A stretch of DNA of 64,000 bases from Pseudarthrobacter enclensis (GTDB lineage Bacteria > Actinomycetota > Actinomycetes > Actinomycetales > Micrococcaceae), in NCBI RefSeq assembly GCF_001457025.1, contig NZ_KQ758601.1, positions 62,001 to 126,000 of the forward strand, given 5' to 3'. The position numbers were made by a program, and so were the translations under genes. Of this stretch, positions 41,850 through 49,519 are shown piece after piece (the first letter of the stretch is position 1; each line of letters begins with the position of its first letter). The notes beneath the pieces are model-generated. The model worked only from the letters and a program-made list of their open reading frames with translations, was not told where the DNA came from and did not search any database.

Positions 41850-43106
41850 CTAGGCCTCGATGATGTTCTTTTCCGGGCCGAACGGGAACTTGGTGATGTT
41901 CTCCACCGTGTTGTCCTCGCCGATGACCAGGATGTCGTGCTCGCGGTAGCCGCCGGCACCGGGCTGGCCGTCCGCCACCGTGATCATCGGTTCCATGGAG
42001 ACCACCATGCCCGGTTCCAGCACGGTGTCGATGTCCTCACGCAGTTCCAGGCCTGCTTCGCGGCCGTAGTAGTGGCTGAGGACGCCGAAGGAGTGGCCGT
42101 AGCCGAAGGTGCGGTTGGCCAGCAGGCCGTGGCTGATGTAGATCTCGTTCAGCTCGGCGGCGATGTCCTTGCAGACCGCACCGGGCTTTATGAGCTCCAG
42201 GCCGCGCTTGTGGACCTCGACGTTGATGTTCCACAGTTCCAGGGAGCGCTCGTCGGGCTGGCCCAGGAAGAGGGTGCGCTCCAGGGCGGTGTAGTAGCCG
42301 GAGGTCATGGGGAAGCAGTTCAGCGAGAGGATGTCGCCCTGCTGCAGCTTGCGGGTGGTGGCCCAGTTGTGGGCGCCGTCGGTGTTGATGCCGGACTGGA
42401 ACCACACCCAGGTGTCCCGGACCTCGCGGTCCGGGAAGGTCCGGGCGATTTCGTGCACCATGGCTTCGGTGCCGATCAGGGCCACCTCGTACTCGGTGAT
42501 GCCTTCGCGGATGGCGTTGCGGATGGCCTCGCCGCCCAGGTCGCCGATGCGGGCGCCGTGCTTGATGACCTCGATTTCCTCGGCGGACTTGATCATGCGC
42601 TGGCGCATGGCGTCCTGCGAGACGTCCAGCAGCTGGGCGCCCGGGAACGCGGCGGCGATCTTCTCGCGGGTCAGGCCGGGGAGGAAGTCGTCCTCGACGC
42701 CGAGGCGGGTTGCCTTGACGCCGCGCTGGCGCAGGGCTTCCTGCAGGCCGAAGTAGAAGTTGTCACGGCGCCAGTCGGTGTAGACGATGTTCTCGCCGTA
42801 GGAGGTGCGCCACGGCATGCCGGCATCGATGTTGGCGGTGACGGTGACGGAGTCGTCAGCGGTGACCACCAGGGCGTAGTTGCGGCCGAACGTGGTGTAC
42901 AGGAAGTCGGAGTAGTACTTGATGCCGTGGTAGCTGGTGAGGATGACGGCGTCCAGTTCCTTGGCTGCCATGATCTTGCGGAGGCCGTTCAGGCGGCGCT
43001 CGAACTCGGCATCGGAGAAGGTGAGCTTGCCCTTGGAGCCGTTGTGGAGGACCTTGAGGCGCTCGAGTTCGGCAATGGACGATGCGTTATCGGCGGTGAT
43101 AGTCAT
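41850..43106 (-). CDS. Creatinase (creatine amidinohydrolase, M24 fold)
   Basis: 418 aa, the usual creatinase size. Hydrolyses creatine to sarcosine and urea. ILTSYHGIKYYSDFLYTTFGRNYALVV, IVYTDWRRDNFY, DTWVWFQSGINTDGAHNWATTRK, GDILSLNCFPMTSGYYTALERTLFL and RTFGYGHSFGVLSHYYGREAGLELREDID are near-identical in pattern to Pseudomonas creatinase, including the active-site His in FGYGHSFG. GAAAGG precedes ATG 43106; an in-frame ATG at 43163 overlaps the operator. No sarcosine oxidase or creatininase gene is nearby. Confidence 0.93.
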   Translation of the reverse strand: MTITADNASSIAELERLKVLHNGSKGKLTFSDAEFERRLNGLRKIMAAKELDAVILTSYHGIKYYSDFLYTTFGRNYALVVTADDSVTVTANIDAGMPWRTSYGENIVYTDWRRDNFYFGLQEALRQRGVKATRLGVEDDFLPGLTREKIAAAFPGAQLLDVSQDAMRQRMIKSAEEIEVIKHGARIGDLGGEAIRNAIREGITEYEVALIGTEAMVHEIARTFPDREVRDTWVWFQSGINTDGAHNWATTRKLQQGDILSLNCFPMTSGYYTALERTLFLGQPDERSLELWNINVEVHKRGLELIKPGAVCKDIAAELNEIYISHGLLANRTFGYGHSFGVLSHYYGREAGLELREDIDTVLEPGMVVSMEPMITVADGQPGAGGYREHDILVIGEDNTVENITKFPFGPEKNIIEA

Positions 43107-43152
43107 GGGTGCGCCTTTCTGCACGGTGGTTCTATGGAAGAAGTGGAACAAA

Positions 43153-43169
43153 GTTGCACTCATTGCAAC
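43153..43169. promoter_or_regulatory. Perfect palindrome upstream of creatinase
   Basis: GTTGCA-CTCAT-TGCAAC is a 6-5-6 inverted repeat, with another GTTGC half-site at 43173. It lies 47 nt before the creatinase start and is a good IclR operator candidate. Confidence 0.55.
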
Positions 43170-43248
43170 GCTGTTGCCATAAACGTAAGGCGTGATGCAG
43201 CGCGCGTCAAGAGGTTTGTTGCACGTGGTTTGAAAATTGGGAAGCTAG

Positions 43249-43297
43249 CGCAACAAAAAAAGGGGCGAAGCCTGCAGGCCCGCCCCCTTTTGTTGCG
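43249..43297. terminator. Terminator with A- and T-rich arms
   Basis: CGCAACAAAAAAAGGGGCG pairs imperfectly with CGCCCCCTTTTGTTGCG around a loop. It lies downstream of the small minus-strand gene at 43338 and upstream of the creatinase promoter, and may insulate the two. Confidence 0.7.
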
Positions 43298-43337
43298 TTG
43301 ACAGCAACCGAGTTTTACTTAAAGAAGTTTTGTTGTG

Positions 43338-43544
43338 CTAGGTGTTTCCGGGTTCCTCAGCCTCCGGCTCCTGCGTTTCCTCCGGATGGTCCTTGTGGCG
43401 GGCTTCCTGGAGGTGGTGCTCCAGCTTCTCCTCGGCGTCGCGGCGCCGTTGGCCCACGGTACGCATCTGCTGCGTGGTGGGCGCGGTGTGTGCATGTTGA
43501 TGCGGGCCTGCATCGTTGGGGCTGTCGACCCTGTTTTCCTGCAT
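43338..43544 (-). CDS. Small charged hypothetical protein
   Basis: 68 aa, mostly hydrophilic: MQENRVDSPNDAGPHQHAHT, then TVGQRRRDAEEKLEHHLQEARHKDHPEETQEPEAEEP. It is probably helical with strongly alternating charge and resembles small actinobacterial stress-type proteins, but no family is recognised. A terminator-like hairpin follows. Coding is plausible. Confidence 0.55.
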   Translation of the reverse strand: MQENRVDSPNDAGPHQHAHTAPTTQQMRTVGQRRRDAEEKLEHHLQEARHKDHPEETQEPEAEEPGNT

Positions 43545-43656
43545 GGGACCATCGTCCCACCGCGGCTGTTGCCCGGATAGGGCCACAGCGAACCGCGGCC
43601 ACACACCGGGCCTAAAGACACCTGCATAAGCCGCCGCCGGCGTGCATACTTGCGCC

Positions 43657-44121
43657 ATGAGTGACGCCGCGCGCACCCCAGACCGGATCCTGTTAGTGCT
43701 GGTGGGCGTCGTGGGGCTGCTGGTGGTGGTGGCGCTGGCGGTGGTGTTCACCCGGGGCGGACCCGCCCCGCTGGATGAAGCCAGTCCGGCCGGAGTGGTG
43801 CAGCGCTACAGCAAGGCCGTGATCGACGGCGACAGCGCGGCAGCGGAAAAGTACCTCACCGACGGTGCCCGCAGCAGGTGCCTCGGCACGTACGGCGGGG
43901 TTCCCCGCCCGGCGCGCGTGGTCCTGGTGTCGACGACGGAACGCACCGATTCGGCCACGGTGCGGGTGTCGATCGTCCAGTCATCCCAGGGCGGCCCCTT
44001 TGGCCCCCCGGAGTATGAGATGGAGGACGCGTTCATGCTCCTGAAGGTCGGCAGCGAATGGAAGATCGACCAGCCGCCGTATCCGCTGACCTCCTGCACC
44101 CTGGAACCGGTGAAGCGATGA
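43657..44121 (+). CDS. Membrane-anchored hypothetical protein
   Basis: 154 aa. One N-terminal membrane helix (ILLVLVGVVGLLVVVALAVVF, about 11-31) is followed by an extracytoplasmic NTF2-like domain (SPAGVVQRYSKAVIDGDSAAAEKYLTDGARSRC, then FMLLKVGSEWKIDQPPYPL) as in lumazine-binding/DUF4878-like proteins. ATGA overlap with the DUF5671 gene indicates a shared membrane function. Confidence 0.75.
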   Translation: MSDAARTPDRILLVLVGVVGLLVVVALAVVFTRGGPAPLDEASPAGVVQRYSKAVIDGDSAAAEKYLTDGARSRCLGTYGGVPRPARVVLVSTTERTDSATVRVSIVQSSQGGPFGPPEYEMEDAFMLLKVGSEWKIDQPPYPLTSCTLEPVKR

Positions 44122-45872
44122 CGGCGCCGGCGGCCGTTACGTCCCCGCCATCACAGGGCGGCGCCCTGGCCAGCCTCCGCCGCCTGATCATGTACGCGCT
44201 GCTCTTCGCCCTGGTGGTCATTGCAGCCTCCGGTGTGGGCGGCCTGCTGGAGCGCCTTTTCCAGACGGCGTCCGTCCTGGCCTCCGGCGATGTCCAGGGT
44301 GTGGCATTGTCGCTGGCGTTCACCCTGGTGGGTGGCCCGCTGGCGCTGCTCCTGTGGTGGTTTGCCTGGCGGCGCCTGGACGATCCTGCCGAGCGGACCG
44401 CCGCGGGGTGGGGGCTCTACCTGACAGCGATGTACGCGGTCTCGCTCATCATCGCCACCACGTCCTTGCTGGCCATGGCGGTGTCCTTCATCGACACCCG
44501 GGAGAGCCAGTGGCAGCCACCGCTGGCCACCGGCCTGGTGTGGCTGGGCATCTGGCTGTGGCACCGCTGGATGTGGAAGCGCCCCGCCAAGCCGTCCCGG
44601 CACCTGGACGACGTCAGGGCCGTCGTCGGCTCCGTCTTCGGCCTGCTGTTGGGCGCCGGCGCGGCCATCGCCGCCCTCAGCGCCCTGCTCGATGTCGCCA
44701 TCCGCGGTTTTCCGCTCAGCGCGGGCTTCGAGCCCTGGTGGTACGCCGTGCTCCGGCCGCTCGTGTGGGCCGCGGGCGGCGCCCTGGTGTGGTGGTGGCA
44801 CTGGTTCCGGGAGGGCGGCAGGCGCTTCCGGACCGGACTGGTGGACGTGGCGATGATCGCCGTCGGCGTGTTCGCCGCCGGGATCACCTCGCTGGGCGGG
44901 CTGGGTGTGGTGGTGTTCGTGCTGCTCCGCCTGGCCTTTGACCGCAGCGACCCGCTGAACCTGCTCCTCGAACCCCTGGCCCCCGCAGTGTCGGCCGCCC
45001 TCATCGGCGCCGTGGTGTGGCGCTATCACCGGACCACATCCGCGCACCGCTCCCCCACCACCCGGCGCGCCGGCCTGTTGGTGACATCGGCCGTGGCCCT
45101 GGCCGTCGCCGCAGCGGGAGTGGGCGTGGTGGTCAACGCCGTCCTGGCCGCGGCCGTTTCGCCGTTGGCGGGCGGCGGCACCCGCACCCTGCTCCTGGGC
45201 GGCATCAGCTCGCTGCTTGTAGGGGCACCGGCCTGGTGGCTGGCATGGGATCCGCGGCACCAGCCCCGGTCCGCTGACCAGATTCCGCCCGGGCGGCGGG
45301 TTTACCTGGTGGCGTTTTTCGGGGTCAGCGCCGTGGTGGCCCTGGTGACGCTGCTGGTGATCGGTTACCGGCTGTTCGAGTTCCTGCTCGGCGACGTGAC
45401 CGGCGGCAGCCTGCTGGACCGTGTCCGCGCACCGCTGGGCCTGCTGGTGGCGGCCGGCCTGGTGGCCGGCTACCACTTTGCGCTGTGGCGGCACGACCGT
45501 GGCCTGCTGGCGGCGGCGGCCCCCGCCCGGAGACGGATCATCAGCATCACGCTGGTGAGCGGCTACCCGCCGGCCACGGTGGATCCCGAGGCTCTCGCGG
45601 CCGGCATCTCCGCCGCTGCCGGGGGCGCCAAGGTGACCACCTGGCTGCGGACGGACGACGGCGGCCCTGCAGTGCCGCCGTCGTCCGCCCCACCGGCGGC
45701 CGGGGACGTCATCCGGCAGGTAGCCGGCGCGCTGGAATCGTCCAGCGCGGAAGGAGCTGGGCGGGAAGGAAGCGCAGGCCGGCACGTCCTGGTAATGGTG
45801 GGACCAGCGGGGCGGGTGGAGGTGGTTCCGCTCGAAGCCCCCGGAAGCAGGCCACCTGAACCAGTGGTATGA
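44118..45872 (+). CDS. DUF5671 domain membrane protein
   Basis: 584 aa with around 12 to 14 membrane helices. LASLRRLIMYALLFALVVIAASGVGGLLERLF and WRRLDDPAERTAAGWGLYLTAMYAVSLIIATTSLLAMAVSFI are the repeated DUF5671 pattern. The cytoplasmic C-terminal 100 residues are soluble. Odd: near residue 512 the stretch TDDGGPAVPPSSAP is encoded by a copy of the hairpin repeat (45652-45687). Function unknown. ATGA overlap with the preceding gene. Confidence 0.82.
   Translation: MTAPAAVTSPPSQGGALASLRRLIMYALLFALVVIAASGVGGLLERLFQTASVLASGDVQGVALSLAFTLVGGPLALLLWWFAWRRLDDPAERTAAGWGLYLTAMYAVSLIIATTSLLAMAVSFIDTRESQWQPPLATGLVWLGIWLWHRWMWKRPAKPSRHLDDVRAVVGSVFGLLLGAGAAIAALSALLDVAIRGFPLSAGFEPWWYAVLRPLVWAAGGALVWWWHWFREGGRRFRTGLVDVAMIAVGVFAAGITSLGGLGVVVFVLLRLAFDRSDPLNLLLEPLAPAVSAALIGAVVWRYHRTTSAHRSPTTRRAGLLVTSAVALAVAAAGVGVVVNAVLAAAVSPLAGGGTRTLLLGGISSLLVGAPAWWLAWDPRHQPRSADQIPPGRRVYLVAFFGVSAVVALVTLLVIGYRLFEFLLGDVTGGSLLDRVRAPLGLLVAAGLVAGYHFALWRHDRGLLAAAAPARRRIISITLVSGYPPATVDPEALAAGISAAAGGAKVTTWLRTDDGGPAVPPSSAPPAAGDVIRQVAGALESSSAEGAGREGSAGRHVLVMVGPAGRVEVVPLEAPGSRPPEPVV
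45652..45687. repeat. GC-rich hairpin (family copy 9) inside the DUF5671 gene
   Basis: CGGACGACGGCGGC pairs perfectly over 14 bp with GCCGCCGTCGTCCG around CCTGCAGT. It lies well inside the reading frame, about 185 nt before the stop, so it cannot be a terminator of this gene without cutting it short. Confidence 0.75.
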
Positions 45873-45964
45873 CTCCGGGGAGCCATGCGCCCAACACGGC
45901 CAGCGCACTGGACCAGGTCGTTACCCGCCGTTTCAGGCCTGCCGTCACTTAGCCTGTCCGGACG

Positions 45965-46213
45965 TCAGCTGGAGGCGTCCTTCTCGATCTCCTCGGCGAG
46001 GTCGTCCACCTCTTCAGGCCGGGCCTCGATGCCGGCTTCCTCGAACCGTTCCTCCAGGACGGAACTGACGTCGTCCTGGACATGGCCCAGCTGGATCTCG
46101 TGCCGCACGTCCTCGGCGATGGACTCGGGAGTCTCGTCGGACGCCGCTCCCGCGGCGATCTCGTCGCTGCCGTCAAAGGGGTCGTCTGCGCCGCCGGTTC
46201 CGGAATCAGTCAT
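45965..46213 (-). CDS. Small acidic hypothetical protein
   Basis: 82 aa, strongly acidic: DDPFDGSDEIAAGAASDETPESIAEDVRHEIQLGHVQDDVSSVLEERFEEAGI then DDLAEEIEKDAS. Probably helical and partly disordered. Its C-terminal part resembles a short helical domain found in many actinobacteria; no function is known. Confidence 0.7.
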   Translation of the reverse strand: MTDSGTGGADDPFDGSDEIAAGAASDETPESIAEDVRHEIQLGHVQDDVSSVLEERFEEAGIEARPEEVDDLAEEIEKDASS

Positions 46214-46299
46214 ACCCCATGGTTACCCGCCCGCCGGCCGGAGTAAACAGACCCCGCGTGGCCTGTTCGCCGTCCGAACCTGCCTGAGAGAATGACCCC

Positions 46300-48174
46300 A
46301 TGGAAATCGCCCTGGGCGTCCTGGTGCTGGTTGCGGTGGTGTGTGCAGGCAGCGCCCTGGGCCGGAAACTCAACATCTCGGTGCCGCTGGTCCTGGTGCT
46401 GATCGGCGTCGCGGGGTCCTTCCTGCCGTTCGTCCCTGACATCGAGTTGAACCCCGAAGTGGTGCTGGTGGGACTGTTGCCGCCACTGCTGTATGCGGCG
46501 GCGCTGCGGACGTCCCTGTTCGACTTCGGCTCGAACCGGCGGGCCATCGGCCTGCTGTCGGTCGGCTACGTCATCTTCGGCACCGTCAGCGTGGGGTTCG
46601 TGGTCTGGTGGCTGTTCCCGGAGATCCCGCTGGCCGCCGCCATGGCTTTGGGCGCGGTCCTGGCCCCGCCGGATGCCGTGGCGGCCACTGCCATTGCCCG
46701 GAAAGTGGGGATGCCCCGCAGGATCGTCACCATCCTCGAGGGTGAGTCCCTGGTCAACGACGCCACCGCGCTGATCTGTCTGCGGGCCGCCATTGCCGCC
46801 ATCTCCGGGGCGGTGTCCGTGGCGGGCATCGCCGGCGACTTCCTGCTGGCCGTGGGCGGCGGGCTGGTGGTGGGCATCGCCGCGGCCTACGTGTTGACCA
46901 TGCTCCGCAAACGGATCCGGAACGTCGCCATCAACACCTCCACCTCGCTGGTGGCGCCGCTCGTGGCGTACCTGCCCGCGGAGGCGATCCACGCGTCCGG
47001 GGTGCTGGCCGTCGTCGTCACCGGCCTCATCATGGGCACCAAGGCCCCGTCGATGCCCAACGGCGCGGCCCGGCTGAGCCAGCGCAGCAACTGGAACACG
47101 GTCCAGTTCCTGCTGGAAAACTCGGTGTTCCTGCTGATCGGGCTGCAGGTACGCAGCATCGTCGAAGGCGTCCAGGACGACTCCCTGGGAGCGGGCCGGA
47201 TCTGGGCCGGGTGCGCGGTGATCCTGCTTGCGGTGCTGGTGCTGCGCCCGGTGTGGGTGTTCCCGGCCACCTACCTGCCGCGCCTCATTCCCTCCGTTCA
47301 GCGCAAGGACCCGGCGCCTCCGTGGCAGTTCCCGGCCATCGTCTCCTGGGCCGGGATGCGCGGCGTGGTCACGCTGGCAGCGGTGCTGGTGCTGCCGGAA
47401 GACCTCGAACACCGGTCCGTGCTGATCCTGGCAGCCCTGGTGGTGGTGGGCGGCACGCTGGCGCTGCAGGGCTTCACGCTGCCTGCGCTGGTGCGCGTGC
47501 TGCGGGTGCAGGGGCCGGACCAACGGGAGGATGCCTTGAACCAGGCGTCCCTGACGCAGCTGGCCACCGCGGCAGGCGTGGCCAGGCTGCACGAGCTCCG
47601 GACGGAGGACGACCCGCCGGAGGTGGTGTCCATGCTGAAGCGCCGCACCCAGGAGCGCGGGCTGGCCGCCTGGGAGCGGCTGGGCCGGCCGTCCGGGGAG
47701 ACAGCAACACCCAGTGAGCGCTATGCCCGGCTGCGGCTGGCCATGCTGGAGGCTGAACGGGAAAAAGTCCTGGAGCTGCGGCGCGGCGGCGAATACGCCC
47801 AGGAAGTGCTCACGGCCGTCCTCGACCGGCTGGACGTGGAGGAATCCATGCTCGACGGCGTGCTCGAGGAGGTCGACACATCCGGCGACGGCGGTGGCGA
47901 GGGGGTTGCCAAACCGGGCGGTGAGTGCGCGCATTTGGAGTCCGCGGGGTCGCCGGAAGTGCCCGGGGACGCCTTCTGCGACGACTGCGTCAAGGAAGGC
48001 ACGACGACGGTCCACCTGCGCATGTGCCTCGACTGCGGCAAGGTAGGGTGCTGCGATTCGTCCCCCGCGTCCCACGCCTCGCGGCACTTCCGGACCACCG
48101 GTCATCCCGTCATGCGGAGCATCGAGCCGGGCGAGGACTGGCGCTGGTGCTACGCGGACGACCTCCTGGGATAG
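46300..48174 (+). CDS. Na+/H+ antiporter (CPA1) fused to a C-terminal UBP-type zinc finger
   Basis: 624 aa. Residues 1-400 form the CPA1 transporter: PLVLVLIGVAGSFLPF, GAVLAPPDAVAATAIARKVGMPRRIVTILEGESLVNDATALI (the conserved Asp of VNDATAL) and ISWAGMRGVV-like VSWAGMRGVVTLAAVLVLP. A cytoplasmic helical tail follows. The last about 80 residues read ECAHLESAGSPEVPGDAFCDDCVKEG, LRMCLDCGKVGCCDSSPASHASRHFRTTGHPVMRSIEPGEDWRWCY, the ZnF-UBP pattern of Cys/His ligands. Probably exchanges Na+ for H+, with the finger serving a regulatory role. Confidence 0.9.
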   Translation: MEIALGVLVLVAVVCAGSALGRKLNISVPLVLVLIGVAGSFLPFVPDIELNPEVVLVGLLPPLLYAAALRTSLFDFGSNRRAIGLLSVGYVIFGTVSVGFVVWWLFPEIPLAAAMALGAVLAPPDAVAATAIARKVGMPRRIVTILEGESLVNDATALICLRAAIAAISGAVSVAGIAGDFLLAVGGGLVVGIAAAYVLTMLRKRIRNVAINTSTSLVAPLVAYLPAEAIHASGVLAVVVTGLIMGTKAPSMPNGAARLSQRSNWNTVQFLLENSVFLLIGLQVRSIVEGVQDDSLGAGRIWAGCAVILLAVLVLRPVWVFPATYLPRLIPSVQRKDPAPPWQFPAIVSWAGMRGVVTLAAVLVLPEDLEHRSVLILAALVVVGGTLALQGFTLPALVRVLRVQGPDQREDALNQASLTQLATAAGVARLHELRTEDDPPEVVSMLKRRTQERGLAAWERLGRPSGETATPSERYARLRLAMLEAEREKVLELRRGGEYAQEVLTAVLDRLDVEESMLDGVLEEVDTSGDGGGEGVAKPGGECAHLESAGSPEVPGDAFCDDCVKEGTTTVHLRMCLDCGKVGCCDSSPASHASRHFRTTGHPVMRSIEPGEDWRWCYADDLLG

Positions 48175-48301
48175 GCGGGTTGCGTCCTTCCCGGCGCCGC
48201 CCGAGCCCTTTAGGCTGGGCGAATGCCGGCACACCGGCATCTTTGCCTGCCGAGCTCTCAACGCACCGACGGACCACCGCACCAACCCCAAGGATGGACT
48301 C

Positions 48302-48730
48302 ATGACCGGCATCTCCGCGCAGGATCCAGTACGCACCGCAGGGCCACAGGTTTACGTCAGTTTTCCCGGAACAGCGCGGGAAGCGCTGGGCTTCTACCGG
48401 GACGTCTTCGGCGGCGAGCTTGCCCTGCACACCTACCGGGACTTCAGCAGGAGCGACGGCTCCCCGGACGCCATCGCCCACGGAACGCTGAGCGGCGTCG
48501 TCGCGCTGGCAGGCTCGGATGCCGCGGACGGCGAGCCGGCCGCCAAGCCCCAAGGCATCATGCTGTCCCTGCTGGGAACCGCCGAACCGGCAGTCCTGCA
48601 CGAATGGTTCGACAGGCTCAGCACCGGCGGATCGGTAGTGGACCCGCTGGGGCCGAAGCCGTGGGGTGCGTCAGATGGCCAGGTGATTGACCGCTACGGG
48701 CTGCACTGGCTGATCGGCTACGAGGACTAG
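48302..48730 (+). CDS. VOC-family protein (PhnB-like)
   Basis: 142 aa. The VOC core QVYVSFPGTAREALGFYRDVFGGELALHTYRDFSRSD, then LHEWFDRLSTGGSVVDPLGPKPWGASDGQVIDRYGLHWLIGY, is the glyoxalase-like PhnB pattern. Substrate unknown; typical of antibiotic-resistance and dioxygenase-like folds, but no catalytic class is apparent. AAGGA precedes the ATG. Confidence 0.88.
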   Translation: MTGISAQDPVRTAGPQVYVSFPGTAREALGFYRDVFGGELALHTYRDFSRSDGSPDAIAHGTLSGVVALAGSDAADGEPAAKPQGIMLSLLGTAEPAVLHEWFDRLSTGGSVVDPLGPKPWGASDGQVIDRYGLHWLIGYED

Positions 48731-48736
48731 CTGGAA

Positions 48737-49045
48737 CTACAACCGGCGGCGCGGCCGCCGGCCCAACCGGAATCCGGCCCAGAACGCCAGGACCAGCAGT
48801 CCTGCGACGGCGATGGCCAGGCCGATCTGCGTCCCCTGGGTCACGAATGCCATGCCGGAACCGCTGAAGAAGTCGTTACTCAGCGGCGCATAGGCGAACC
48901 AGCCAAAGCTGGACTTCACCTGCCCGTTCCAGGCGACCAGGCAGCCTGCGAGCACCACGCCCAAGGCCAGGACCGGCACGACGGCGGCGCGAAGTCCTGC
49001 CCGATTGGATGGCGGGTGCTGGTCAAATGTGTTGTTCTCCCCCAT
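48737..49045 (-). CDS. Two-helix membrane protein
   Basis: 102 aa. Two helices, AAVVPVLALGVVLAGCLVAW and IGLAIAVAGLLVLAFWAGF, enclose an extracytoplasmic loop (NGQVKSSFGWFAYAPLSNDFF), with a very basic C-terminal tail (RLGRRPRRRL). Family not recognised. ATG 49045 follows a purine-poor stretch. Confidence 0.7.
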   Translation of the reverse strand: MGENNTFDQHPPSNRAGLRAAVVPVLALGVVLAGCLVAWNGQVKSSFGWFAYAPLSNDFFSGSGMAFVTQGTQIGLAIAVAGLLVLAFWAGFRLGRRPRRRL

Positions 49046-49112
49046 GAAAGTGAGTCTAGCCGGGAACCGGGCAGCCCTTTCCGGCACCGTCCGGCGGGTC
49101 TAGGCTGGGCGG

Positions 49113-49472
49113 ATGTTGACCATCGGCACCATCGTCCTCGGCGTCAACGACGTCGCCCGCTCCACCGATTTCTGGCATGCGGCCCTCGGCTACGTACCCC
49201 GCGAACCCGGTGACGGGACCTGGGTGACGCTGGCACCGGCGTCGGGTCCTGGAGCGCTGCTGTCCCTGATGTTGAGCGAAACCCCGGTCCAGGACCACCC
49301 CCGGATCCACCTTGACCTGTACGCGGAGGACCAGGCGGCAGAGGTGGAACGCCTGGTTTCACTGGGTGCCCGGCGGGTCGACTGGGACCTCTATCCGGAC
49401 GACCCGGACTTCATCGTCCTCGAGGATCCGGACAGTAACAGGTTCTGCGTCATCGACAGGAGCGGGGCGTAG
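49113..49472 (+). CDS. VOC-family (glyoxalase-like) protein
   Basis: 119 aa. TIGTIVLGVNDVARSTDFWHAALGYVPREP, HPRIHLDLYAEDQAAEVERLVSLGARRVDWDLYPDDPDFIVLEDPDSNRFCVID is a complete VOC unit with the glyoxalase-like Glu in VLEDPDSN. A metal-dependent lyase or bleomycin-resistance-like fold; substrate unknown. Confidence 0.9.
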   Translation: MLTIGTIVLGVNDVARSTDFWHAALGYVPREPGDGTWVTLAPASGPGALLSLMLSETPVQDHPRIHLDLYAEDQAAEVERLVSLGARRVDWDLYPDDPDFIVLEDPDSNRFCVIDRSGA

Positions 49473-49519
49473 TCACTTTCAGGGCAGCCCCGCAGGGTTG
49501 GCCCGGAGTGGCGCCCGCG

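Noticed and set aside
44151..45908. 585-codon minus-strand frame opposite DUF5671
   Set aside because: His/Gln/Gly-rich shadow of a membrane protein gene.
46210..48336. 708-codon minus-strand frame opposite the antiporter
   Set aside because: His/Gly/Gln-rich, spans neighbouring genes and has no recognisable domain.
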